Shown here piece by piece: positions 1 to 11,200 of a stretch of DNA of 45,172 nucleotides. A program made the position numbers and the translations under genes. Positions within the stretch are counted from its first letter, which is position 1. Every line of letters starts with the position of its first letter. Under the pieces are notes generated by a model. That model searched no databases. It worked only from the letters and a program-made list of their open reading frames with translations, and had not been told where the DNA came from. This DNA is from Haplosporangium gracile (Eukaryota; Mortierellomycota; Mortierellomycetes; Mortierellales; Mortierellaceae): NCBI GenBank assembly GCA_015499985.1, contig JAAAUF010000089.1, forward strand, positions 1 through 45,172. The letters are read 5' to 3'.

Positions 1-63
1 TTTTTCGCTCTCGTTTCCTCGTTTCTTATGCATCTGTTCTGAGATTGAAACTCTCCCTTTCAC

Positions 64-523
<460 letters not shown>

Positions 524-1007
524 ATATTCTCTCCTCCCGCTCCTCCGTCTCGTCTCGTCTTTTGCTTTTTAGCAACATACAACCACACCACACCCCTCAT
601 TGTACACAACATAATCCTTTTTTTCGCTTTGCGTTTGCTCTTGTAAAATAAAAACCTTTGTTTTCTATCACTCGCACCGCATCCTGTCTATTTGATTATT
701 AAATGGTTCTGCTTGAATACGATTTTGAGGTTACTTCGGACTTGAATGAATGCAAATGAATTCTCGTTTGATTGAGCAAAGTGAGGAATGAACGACTTGT
801 CGATCAGCTTGGGTTGCGTGTTGGATCTGAAAGACTTCGCGTGTCTTTCTCTCGCTTTCTCTCTCCCTCTCTGTATCTGCTTCCCTCTTCTCTCTCTACG
901 TATAGTTTTCTCATGTGACTTTGTGCGCGAGAAAAAGGCTTTATTTGATACGAAGTGCAGACAAATTGATCGCCAATGTCCAATTGAATGAACAAAGAAC
1001 CAATGGC
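524..1007. other. Convergent 3' intergenic region between H4 and the KNL2-like gene
   Basis: This 484 bp gap separates two genes that point toward each other. It holds an AT-rich H4 3' UTR with A-rich candidate polyadenylation signals near 645-655 (AAAATAAAAA). No metazoan-type histone stem-loop is visible. The short open frames across 688-1011 show no recognisable protein. Confidence 0.5.
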
Positions 1008-4000
1008 TCATGTCTTGCCGAAAAGGTTCGCGTCGTCAAGAAGGGTCAGGTCTAAGTCATCCAACGTGGGCCGTGATGAACTAGAGATCGATGTCAGTGA
1101 CTTTGCAAGGGGCAACGACGTCGTCACCGAGCTTGTTCCAAGGGCCTGAAGTTGTTCCGCCGCCGTCAACATCGATCCAGTGTTAACGGACGACTCTCCT
1201 TCTTCCTGAACAGCCCTATCCGCCATCACTGTGGACAAATCAGAATGTTGCCGCGTGTGCTCTCTAATCCGCTCCACAACCGCTATGGACCTCATACGCA
1301 GGTCTCCATCCAATGACCTGTCCAGCGACTTGTCCACTCCACACACAGTTGAACCAACAGTTTTCCACAACCCCATTCCTGTAATCAATTGATCAGGTGC
1401 CGACAGCCGTCGCAGTGTAAACGTATCTCCTTGCGAAGATGCGCTAGCGGGCGCTGAAGCACGGCGAGGGGTGGACAGTTGATCTGTCGCTGTCACTCCT
1501 TCTTGAACTTTTACCCGCATCGATACTAGTGGCGTTGATGATGCTGATGGTGTTGTTGCCTCTGCTGATGGCGGTTTCTTGCTCAGTACCGATTCCTTGC
1601 GTGAGCTGAATGGTAATGATTCTGGTCTTGACTCTGGTTGCTTGGTGGTTATTCCTTTTGTAGTTCTGAATACAACAGAGCTGGTAGACAAGGACTCGCC
1701 AGACGCCACTGGAGTGGTAATTTCAACGGCCTCGTCCCTGCTGAAAGTGCGGTTTCTAGGTGATGCCGGAGTGAGACCTCGGGATGGCAACTTGACTTGA
1801 ACCGATGCTTGTTCGACAGGCGCCACAGCAGATCTTCTTGGTGCCTCACTGATCATTTGTGGTGAATCATCCTCCGGCGTGATCTCTATAACTATCTGTC
1901 TCTCCTCCCACGTCGCCTGCCTTGCCTGTTGATTTTCGTGCATCATTGATCTCCCGTACTTTACTGATTCTCTTGATTGCTGTGTCAAGAGACTCTCCTG
2001 TCGCTGCAACGCGCTGTAGTCATTCTGAGTGGCGGTGTTGATTTTCTTATCGGTTGACCTTTCCTTGTCCACCGACACAGTTGGCGTCGCTTGCTTTCCA
2101 TAATCTTTATGTAAGATTGCCTTCCAGTTAGCGGGAAACCCATTTCTGAACGCCCTGATCACGTCTCTAGAAAAGCCTATCAAAAAAAAGTATCAGATTA
2201 ATAAGAAGGCAAATAATCGCGACATATTTCCAGACAGTGTGTAACAGGCACTAAATACGCAGAGACACAGCATACCATTGCCTTCCATCTTTTGAACATC
2301 AATTGATCCGTTGAGGCGATAAAAGGATCCTGTAAAGGTCATGACCAAAGTCAGCTCTGGTGCATCCTTGATGGTCGACGTGTGCCATGTCTATTGCAGA
2401 TAAAATGGCCGTTGATATATCTGATTAGTATCATTGAGAAATCAATCATGTCGGTTCTCAATCCACCATGGGGCCATGCATGCTTCTTCATACCATGGAT
2501 TTCGGCTCGAGCATGTTTCCTTGGACCAGAATACCCAAGTTGCCATCCTGTACCTATCATTCGCAACAAAGTCGAAAAAACAAGGTCAGCGGAACGAGAG
2601 TTATATAGGGCTTTACCAAGCGAACCAAAAATAAAAAGACACTTACCAGGGTGTCCTTTCTCTTGAGCCACCATCCATGAAAGACCTTGATTCGTACTTC
2701 TGTCGACGAGGGTTTGCACGGTGGCTCGACGTCTTTGGGTGCCTGTCGTGAACTGCCCTTGTGGCCATGTGCGGGGTCCTCTGCGTTCGTTGATGGTGCA
2801 GTCTTTGTCGGCTCTAAGTTTGCAGTGATATTCTTCCTCACATCCGACCTGGTTTGCCTCGGGGCTTCCAAGTCCATATCGAGCACTGGAGCGATCTCTA
2901 TGGTTCTCCGTGAGTCTGGACTTGCGCCACTTGTTGTAGTCGCCTTGATGGGTGATTGGGTGGTCAAGGTGGCATCCTTGATGGTGGTGGCCACCCTTGT
3001 CTTCAACTCGGGTTCCTGCTTGATGTCCTTCCTGGTGAATTTTCCTGTAGCTGTCCTTGGAGGTAGTTGGGCACTCTTCCTGGTGGACCTGGCTGCAATA
3101 TTCCTCCCAGGGAGGTCGATCACAGGTATTACAACGCAATCCATTCGCTCGATGATGCGATACGGCTCTTCCACCTTGAGCGCCTCAGTTGGTCTGTCCA
3201 ATTCCAGCTGTACCTCCTTGGGCTCCTGAATCTGCTCTACTGCCTGACTCTCATTCTCATCTTGGCGCAAAAGGCCACGTTTGCGCAATCTCGCCTTCTT
3301 CATTCGCTGACGCTGATGCTGTGTCATAGTCTCTCTTCCGGGGTTGTAATCACTCTCGGACGTGTCATCCCCATCGTCGGTCACTGCTGCTGTCTCGTCT
3401 TCCTCATCCACGACTACTACTTCCTCCTCTTCGTCCTCGTCCTCGTCCTCGTCCACGACCAAGACTTCCACATGTTCGTCTTGGAAGTTAGGTGACGTCT
3501 CAATGTGTCGTAGGCGTGGTGGTTTTCGAGGCAACGTCGGTTTTCTGGGAGTCAAGTGTACTGTAGTGGGAGCAATAGCGGTAGTCATATTCAGAATGTC
3601 ATTGAAGGGCTGTTGTCCCAGACGCTGCTGTTTTGTTGGTCGTTTTCTTGCCGACGATATTGATAACTGTCGTGTATTGAAGGTGGACTCGCTGTTGCCG
3701 TCACTGGACTCGGTGGCGTTGCTGACGGAGGTGGCGGATGAAGACCTGGCACGTTTGAGAAGAACGACCCGTTTGATATTGTTGACACAGCGGTTCCTGC
3801 GGTTTCGAGAGATGTCTGTCGAGTCCTGAGAGTCTGTTGCGGGTCTGATATCCTCGATAAGTGACGAGATGATCCGGCGTGAGGGGATTATTGCTGTTGC
3901 TCGATTGCGAGATGCTCGCCCCCATGGTTCGGGTGGATACTGTAGAATGCGAAACCCCTCCTCTACTTCCGCTTCATCGTCGCTGTTGCTATTGCTGTTG

Positions 4001-4365
4001 ATGTCCTTGCTGTTGCTGTTGTCAGTGTAATTATTGCCCTTATCGTTTGAGTGGTTGTTGTGCAGTTGGCTCTGACGCGACCGAGCTTTCAAGGCCACGC
4101 TCGGAGGGATCTGAAGCGTTGGCAGTTCCTGTTTCTGGCCATGGCCGCCAACAAAAGAGAAGCAAATAAAACAGAGATGAGTGGATTAGATTGGATGGAT
4201 GGTGTGGGCTTCATTCAGTCCAAGTGTGTGATTTTTCTCCCGGTCATGCTGGGTCATGATCGCGCTCGTTCGAGCTTGTTTTTATGTTTATTGGTTGTCG
4301 TGTCGAGATGAGAGACCAACCTTGGGTGCCCCGTTTTTGAAGCTGGATTCCGAGTTGCGAGCCAT
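1008..4365 (-). CDS. KNL2: SANTA-domain protein, KNL2/MIS18BP1-like centromere factor
   Basis: SANTA-domain proteins of the KNL2/M18BP1 family help load CENP-A at centromeres in animals and plants. My model has five exons: 4365-4321, 4128-2647, 2547-2494, 2390-2276 and 2176-1008, giving about 954 residues. The SANTA domain (about residues 493-589) spans four exons and appears only after splicing. Its pieces are VRIKVFHGWWLKRKDTL, then an 18-residue exon, then WHTSTI, TGSFYRLNGSID and GFSRDVIRAFRNGFPANW. The final GF..(V/I)..F..GFP..W block is the family hallmark. The rest is low complexity: an acidic stretch (DEDEDEDEEEE) near residue 220-240, and Ser/Thr-rich and basic segments. I see no CENPC-k motif. 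Introns 2-4 are 99-103 nt. Exon 1 is the least certain part: its donor is GTTGGT, and exon 2 could start at 4134 instead. Without exon 1 the frame lacks an upstream ATG. Confidence 0.8.
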
Positions 4366-5199
4366 CTGTTCTTTTGATCTTGATGCCTCCTTTCTTGCTG
4401 TGCTTTTGCTGCTCTGTTTGATTCTTTGGGCGATGTAATGGTGGGAGATGAGTAAAAAAAAAAGAGGAAAAAAAAACATTAGCGAAAAAAAAAGTAATAA
4501 ATTCCGTCGTGTGGCACCATCAAAAAGTCGACTTTTCCCTTATTTTCTTTTCACAAAGTATTAGCGACAATGGTGACGCAACCTTCGCGATGATCACTCA
4601 TTGATACTCTTTTACAAGAGACAAAAAAAGAAGTGCATGGCACCATATGCGCTGGAGGCAGAACAAAGTGAAACAAGTCCTAGATTGCTTCGGCCGATAT
4701 GAAAGTGCCAAGCGGGCTACAAACGGCTCCCCGTAACTTGTCCCACTCAAAATGAACCCGTCTTACATTACATCACAATAGAGCATCTCAAATAGACATA
4801 GCATATTTTTTGGAATTGGTTTTAATGTTTGAAACAAAGCTAGATGTACAAGGAGGGATGAAAAAAGTGAAAAGAAAAAGTAGAAAACGAGGAAAAAGGA
4901 AGTAAAAGAGAATCTTGCACACTCCTAGAACGTCGACGGAAAAAGCGAAGATATTAAAACAAACGGGTTGAAAGTCGAAGATTATAAAACAGGTTGTCGT
5001 TCAGGATTGGGGTTGTGTATGTGTGCAAGGCACCGGAAGATGGCAAATGAAACAGAAAAAGGGCAAGAAAAAAAAAGGAAAAGGAATAAATAGCTGAAAT
5101 TGGTTGTATCCTGCTACTCACTTCCTATCCTTGCCTCAGTCTGCCTCTGACTCTCAAACAATCGCCACTGCACCTATTGCTGAAGCAAATTCCTGTTTT
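4366..5199. other. Intergenic region: KNL2-like 5' flank and H2B 3' flank
   Basis: This 834 bp region separates the 5' end of the KNL2-like gene from the 3' end of H2B, both on the minus strand. It is A-rich with several A7-A9 runs. It must contain the KNL2-like promoter and the H2B terminator, but I cannot place a distinct motif. No coding frame looks real. Confidence 0.4.
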
Positions 5200-5610
5200 T
5201 TACTTGGAGGAGGTGTACTTGGTGACAGCCTTGGTGCCCTCAGAGACGGCGTGCTTGGCCAACTCACCGGGGAGGATGAGGCGGACGGCAGTCTGGATCT
5301 CGCGGGAGGAGATGGTGGAGCGCTTGTTGTAGGCGGCGAGCTTGGAGGCCTCACCGGCGATGCGCTCAAAGATGTCGTTGACGAAGGAGTTCAAGATGGA
5401 CATGGCCTTGTTGGAGATACCGGTGTCGGGGTGGACCTGCTTGAGGACCTTGTAGATGTAGGAAGAGTAAGTCTCAGAGCGGGACTTCTTGCGGCCCTTG
5501 CCACCCTCGGACTTGGACTTGCGCTCCTTCTTCTCAGAGGCAGCAGCGGTCTTGGCGGGAGCCTTGCCTCCGGTGGAGGGCTTCTTCTCGGCGGTCTTGG
5601 GGGGAGCCAT
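5200..5610 (-). CDS. H2B: Histone H2B
   Basis: Core histone that dimerises with H2A. The 136-residue intronless product has a Lys/Ala-rich tail ([18 protein letters not shown]). The histone fold follows, with [20 protein letters not shown] and [20 protein letters not shown]. The C-terminal helix ends in [16 protein letters not shown]. The AVTKY segment contains the lysine that is ubiquitinated in yeast H2B (family knowledge). It is transcribed away from H2A across a 777 bp shared promoter, the standard fungal arrangement. Codon use matches the H4 and H2A genes. A long open frame on the opposite strand (5104-5616) is a shadow of this biased codon use. Confidence 0.98.
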   Translation of the reverse strand: MAPPKTAEKKPSTGGKAPAKTAAASEKKERKSKSEGGKGRKKSRSETYSSYIYKVLKQVHPDTGISNKAMSILNSFVNDIFERIAGEASKLAAYNKRSTISSREIQTAVRLILPGELAKHAVSEGTKAVTKYTSSK

Positions 5611-5730
5611 TTGTGATGCTGATGTGGTTTTGGTTGGTGAGGGTGGTTATGTACGGAGGAAAGGAGAAAAAAAAGGAGAAAAAGAGAAAAGGGAAAAAAA
5701 AAGTGGGACGAGAGGCGTGTGGCCTGACCC

Positions 5731-5739
5731 TTATATAAG
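5731..5739 (-). promoter_or_regulatory. TATA box for H2B
   Basis: The sequence TTATATAAG is part of a larger palindrome (CCTTATATAAGG) about 120 bp upstream of the H2B start. Its distance matches the H2A TATA element on the other side of the shared promoter. Confidence 0.6.
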
Positions 5740-6261
5740 GATCAGGTTGTGTCTTGTTGGAGGGACATGTTAGAGTTCATGTCCCAGGCCAATGGAGGGG
5801 CAAATCAAAAATGCAAAGTGAAAGTGAAGAAAGTGAAAAACAAAGAGGCGGTGTATTGAGAAAATAAAAAACGAAATTGGATTTTCGCTTAACTGTCCTT
5901 TGTCTCGTTTTTATTTTTTCACTTTTAGCTGAAAACAAAAAAAATAACAGCAGGACGCGTCTCTTGTCTAACTGTGACTGTTTTCAAATATGATTTCCAT
6001 TGGACGTTTCTTCAAGTGCACAACCAACTTACCTTAACTTCCCATTCCAGGGGCGCGTCCTCTTTTTTGTTTTCATTTTCATTTTTTGTTTTCCCCTCAT
6101 TCACTCTTCTTTTAAAAACAAAAAAAACACGTTTTTCGTCCTTTTTTTGTTTTCACGAAAAACGAAATGCCACCCTTCTCGGTTTTCATTTTCGCCATCT
6201 CAAAGTCACATTCATTCAAAGTTGACTTTCATCAGTTCATCGTTCGTGTGATTCCAAAAAA

Positions 6262-6270
6262 CATATATAA
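6262..6270 (+). promoter_or_regulatory. TATA box for H2A
   Basis: CATATATAA lies about 120 bp upstream of the H2A start codon, with a CT-rich leader between it and the ATG. Confidence 0.6.
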
Positions 6271-6387
6271 CATCCGCGCTGCCAGCCACAAGTCCCACTT
6301 TTTTTTTCTAATTCCCTTTCGTTTGAATCAACACCCAACCCAACTCTCTCCCCTTTCTCCCCCCCTCAACAACAAAAACTTATAACA

Positions 6388-6789
6388 ATGTCTGGCGGCA
6401 AATCTGGTGGCAAGTCTGCTTCGGCTCCCAAGAACTCGACCTCGCGCTCGTCCAAGGCCGGTCTTCAGTTCCCCGTTGGTCGTATCCACCGTCATCTCCG
6501 CAAGGGTAACTATGCCCAGCGTGTCGGTGCTGGTGCCCCCGTCTACCTCGCTGCCGTCCTCGAGTACTTGGCCGCTGAGATCCTCGAGTTGGCCGGTAAC
6601 GCCGCTCGCGACAACAAGAAGTCCCGTATCATTCCCCGTCACTTGCAGCTCGCCATCCGCAACGACGAGGAGTTGAACAAGTTGCTCGGACACGTCACCA
6701 TCGCCCAGGGTGGTGTCCTCCCCAACATCCATGACTCCCTCTTGCCCAAGAAGACCAAGAAGGGTGGCCCCGCCTCTCAGGAGTTGTAA
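6388..6789 (+). CDS. H2A: Histone H2A with SQEL tail (H2A.X-type)
   Basis: Core histone partner of H2B, 133 residues, intronless. The fold is clear: [20 protein letters not shown], then [40 protein letters not shown] and [20 protein letters not shown]. The acidic-patch residues ELAG and NDEEL are present. The protein ends in SQEL, the SQ-E-hydrophobic motif that PIKK kinases phosphorylate at DNA breaks. This bulk H2A therefore also carries the damage-marking site, as in other fungi (family knowledge). The ATG follows TTATAACA. It shares a divergent promoter with H2B. Confidence 0.98.
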   Translation: MSGGKSGGKSASAPKNSTSRSSKAGLQFPVGRIHRHLRKGNYAQRVGAGAPVYLAAVLEYLAAEILELAGNAARDNKKSRIIPRHLQLAIRNDEELNKLLGHVTIAQGGVLPNIHDSLLPKKTKKGGPASQEL

Positions 6790-8278
6790 AAAAAAGAAAT
6801 AGGAACCCTTTTTCAGCATTCAAGGATCGACTTTCCCTTTTCTTGCATACACATACAAAAAAATCTACCTTTTCTCTTTTTGCTTTCAACCTTTACTATC
6901 TGAACTTGTATTTCATACCTTTTCCTCTCCCTCTGTCCCCTTTCAACCATCGGACCTTGCCGTACCCCCTATTACTCTATCGGCTAAACATGTACAATTA
7001 AACTTGCTTTCAAAACCCAACTACTTGTCCTTATCATGCTGTTTATGACACAAAATGATCTATGAAGGCAATGTTCATGTATGTATGTATGAAATGACGA
7101 TCATTGGATAAAGAAGAGCCCACGGTTCCATCTTGGTGCCCTATTGGTTTGTGGAGAAACGAAAGTGGACACTGCCTCGGTTTTGTTCCTGTGTTTGCGT
7201 GTGATTGAATAAAATTACGGTTACGTTAAAGAAGGTTTGCGTGATCGCAAATGCTGCTGATCAATCAAGATTGAGGCGAGAGAAAGGGTGTGAACAGAAT
7301 GGATTTCTTCCCTCCTTTGTCCTCCTCTCCCGCGTCCCCTTTTTTTACTTTTTCTTCCTCTTCTTCTCTTTCCCTCCCATGGTCTTTCTTCCCCTTCCTT
7401 CTCCTTTCTGAGCTCATCAATCTTTCATTCTTCTCGTTCTTTCCCCATCTTCGCCCTTTCTTTCCCTCTCTTCCTTTCTCTTCACTTTCTCTTTTCCTCT
7501 TCTCGAGTCAAACAAATCGCTCGCAAACAACCGAGACCTCCACTCCTGTCAGCACCAGCCCCTCGCCCCGATTGCTCTCTGACTTTTTTTTCTGTCGCCA
7601 CCGTTTTTTTTTAACTCCTGCGTCTCGCCCTGTCTGTTCAACCAGCAGAGCAAAGAAGCACTGCATCACCTTTGACGCGTCACTTTTTCCATTCACTCTG
7701 ACCTGTCCCCTCTTCCTAAAGGGTAAGTGAACACGCTTTCCTCCTTACAACAGACACGTTCCTGGGAATCAATCTCTCTCATGACAGCACTCTAACACAT
7801 ACCTTTCCTCTGGAACATACTCAACTCAAACAAAATAGTGTGCATTCGGACCCAGGGAAGTTATTTCGCACATCTCACACCACACGAAACAACTCAGGGT
7901 TGATCAGCACTTCTGTCTCTCACTCTCCGGCTCTCGCTGTATGTTTTATTACGCCTCCTTTCCACCTGTTGGGCTTTCCATTGGCTTTTGTTCTTGTACT
8001 CTAAGCAACGTACTTATTCCGTCAACAAACAAAGGGACAACGAAAACATACCTTGGCATTCAATTAACCTCCCTCTTTTTTTCTTTCTCTTATCGCTTGG
8101 ATAACTAACACCCTATGCGGCTCCATTCATTTTTCCTTCGTTGCACCATCTACAGCTCATAATTTTATATTTTTGAAATCGCTCCCAATTTCGACAACTC
8201 GACACGCCGATCTGGATCAAGCCACCGCAGTGTCACGCCCAGCAACAGATCTTTTTACCAGGGGACGTATTCTCAAAA
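6790..8278 (+). other. H2A 3' flank and RXT3 promoter with likely 5' UTR intron
   Basis: About 1.5 kb without a coding gene. A CT-rich tract (about 7300-7520) precedes RXT3, as in many fungal promoters. A good donor (GGTAAGTG, intron start 7723) is followed by a branch-like ATAACTAACA at 8101-8110 and an acceptor CTACAG ending at 8155. This suggests a 433 nt intron in the RXT3 5' UTR, which is an inference from splice motifs only. The open frames here are pyrimidine-rich artefacts. Confidence 0.45.
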
Positions 8279-11200
8279 ATGGACACCAAAAAGCGCCCAA
8301 ACGAGGATCTCCTCGACTCCGACGCTGACCCTTCACCATCAACCACAGTAACAACATCCACCACAATGCCACCGCCATCAGAATTTATCACTGCTGCAGT
8401 TAACTCGGAGACTGGAGACAACTCGTCGTCGGCGATGGAGGTCGACGGGGCAAAGTCAGCGCTCTCCGAAGCTGTCCAGTCCAGTCCCGCTACACACTCT
8501 GCTGCGACTATGGCGGCCGAGAACATGCAATCACTCGGTAGTGAAGCCAACAAGAGAGTCAAGCTGATGATGGAGACGAACCATACTGGGGCCGACTTTT
8601 CACCCTCAATCGATCTGGCCGATCCTTCTCAGGAATCCAAAGGACTTGCCGATTGGGTCGGGAAAATGGATAAAGATGACCATTCTACAGGTAATCGATC
8701 AATCATGATTTATTTGGGCGTTTCAATTAGATGAGGCTTTATTTGTTCAAGGTACAAAGCAAAGAATCCGTTAGTGCGATGACTGTGCTGACGAATTAGT
8801 ATGCAATTACTCTTTTGTGTAATAGCTGATGTAACAGTACCTGTCCCTTCAGCCATAGCCGAGGCCAAGGCGGATGATGCTCATCTTCCAGGTATGGATC
8901 GATTGCTGCCAAGTTGTAATGGAGATCAGTCAATGGGTTCCATGTGATTTAATAATTACCTTACTAATAATTGGCTGGATACGAAATTTTTCTAAATGTG
9001 ATTAGCTACCGACTCCGCACCCGCTGCAGCAACTCAAGCACCGGATGCAACGGGCAAACAGGAACCAGCAGCAGTAAAGGGACAGACGGCAGGACAGGAT
9101 CTTGTCAATGCTCTCTTGGCACCTACCATAGAGCCTTCGCATGAGGATATGTCAGGATCGATCTTGGCTGTCGCTTCGCTCTCAGAGCCATTGGTCACCA
9201 CACTCGAATCTTTGGATAACCAGGCTGACGCCAATCTCACCACAGCTACACCCCCTCCTGCCTCCAACTTGGCCATCAATCCTGAACTGTCTGAGACAAC
9301 AGTAGCATCAGAATTAGAAGAGGAAGAACTTGAATCGACAAGCTCTGATCCTACGGCAAACGGAGCTATCAATGGAGCTGCCCAGAAGGAAGATACAGCT
9401 CCATCCGCTGCAGACAAGTCCGCAACACAAAGCACCCCTTCAGAGCAAGCAGCAGCCTCACAAGATCAAAAGGATGTGGCGACTGCTGAAAAAGAGCAGC
9501 TTGTGCAAGATCAGGATGTTCAGATGTCAGAAAAGTCCGAGCCGAATGCTGGTCCAACCCTATCAGACCCTGCCGCCGTAACAAACCAGGCCAAAGATGT
9601 CCCTGCGACAGCGACAGAGCTAGCAGTCAACAATGAGACAGCAGAGAGCAAAAAGCTTCCAAGTCTTACCTCTGGAGCCCCTATTTCACATGAGGCAGCC
9701 CAACCACTCGCACTCTCTACGCAGGAACCTCCCAGGTCATCTCCTACCATGATTCGGAGCACTTTGTCACCTGTTCACTCTGACCCTTCCCGACCGGCAC
9801 CTCTGGATGTTGACCAAACGATGAACAAGCCTTCTCAGTCTGCCAGCCTGCCTCCATTGAGCTCCATCGCGGGAGCACCCAGCCATCCTGTTTCACAAAG
9901 CTCCCGACCATCTCGAAGCACAATGTCGGTGTCTGCCTTGCTGCTTAATAACGATGATGATAGTGAACAGGAGCAGGATCGCGGTAGGCGGACGGCAGAA
10001 AGTATATTTGATCCCTTTGGAAACCCGCCTAGTCATAACCGATCCCTCTCGCCACCACCACATGTAGCTCCGCCTCAGCACTCTGCCTTGCCTGGACAAC
10101 ACCACCAGCCGGGACCAGGAACACCCCAGCATTCTTCTGCCCCTCTCCCTGGACCATCTATTCCACCTCCGCGATCGTTGGCAAGTGTTCATCGAGGAGA
10201 GCCTCCAATGTCAGACCATTCTGGATACGGTCGTGGTATGCCCGATCCTAGTCAATCGTCAAGACGCAGTCAGGATTTCACCTCTGCTCCAGGAGGAAGC
10301 ATCCGTGGTTCTTCCAAGGACTATCCAGCAGATGAAGTTATGGAGTCCGGCGGAGTAATTGGATACGGAAATCAGCGTCATCGTCTGCCCTCCCCTGTTG
10401 GTGCTCGTCCTCACCAGGAACCCCTGCCAGGACCAGGAGGACCAGGAGGTCCAGTACCACCAGGCAGCAGCAAACTTCCAGGATTAGGGTCTGTCACTGG
10501 AGGCGCCCCACCTCCACCTCATTCCCATGACCATCACAACCGCCACAGACCGATGTACAGACAAGAGGGCAATCATCCTTCTCCTATGAACAGCGGACGA
10601 CTCAACTCGTATTCACCTAATCAGCACTCCAATATGACACATTCACCTCCTGTGAACGGTCATCCTCATCTTCATTATCCACCCAATGGACCATCTCATC
10701 ATCACCATCCTTCAGGAATGGTTTCCGGTGCTCCTCTTCCTCCTTTATCCAATATGGTACCTGTGGTTGAGCGTCATGTCCCACGGTTGATCGTCAAGAA
10801 CGACCCCAATCTCAAGATGAGTGGCCGCCCTGAGCTCTTCTTGGGTATGTTCTTGTGACTTTGCAGTTTTCTTGGATGTTTTTACGTTTATATAGTTGTG
10901 TCAGCATGCTCACAAAACCCTCCATCTTCTTTTCTGCGATGTATAGGATACTATCGATATGACCCTGCGGTGTTGTTGCCTGCTATGCAAGGAAAGGAAA
11001 ACTCGTTGCTTGAAGTACGAGTCGCCTCCACATATCTGACATACGACAATGCCAAGGTAAAGAAGCGAGAGCTCTGGGGAACTGACATCTACACCGACGA
11101 TTCAGACGTTGTCGCCAGTAAGTACTGGCATTGATGAATGAATTCATATGAAATGTGAACTGGTGCATAAGGATTTTATAGAAGTGTGAACTCTGACCTT

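Larger units (their letters stand above)
5611..6387. promoter_or_regulatory. Divergent H2B-H2A promoter
   Basis: The 777 bp between the two start codons serves both genes. TATATAA-like elements lie at 5731-5739 (toward H2B) and 6262-6270 (toward H2A), each about 120 bp from its ATG. Candidate CCAAT-type sites are GGCCAATGG at 5787-5795 and ATTGG at about 5876-5880 and 5998-6002. A perfect 8-bp inverted repeat (GGGACATG...CATGTCCC) sits at 5762-5785. Many T-rich blocks carry TTTTCG or its complement, for example around 5881-5888 and 6155-6195. Assigning any of these to a named factor would be a guess. Confidence 0.55.

Noticed and set aside
524..700. Search for a metazoan-type histone 3' stem-loop after H4 (and after H2A and H2B)
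   Set aside because: No matching hairpin is visible; A-rich polyadenylation-like sequence is present instead, as expected in fungi.
1008..4098. Two separate minus-strand genes (1008-2183 and 2557-4098)
   Set aside because: Splicing joins them in frame and completes a SANTA domain that neither part has alone.
5104..5616. Long open frame opposite H2B (170 codons), and similar frames opposite H4 and H2A
   Set aside because: They are mirror frames created by the strong third-position C bias of histone genes and have no protein-like features or homologues known to me.
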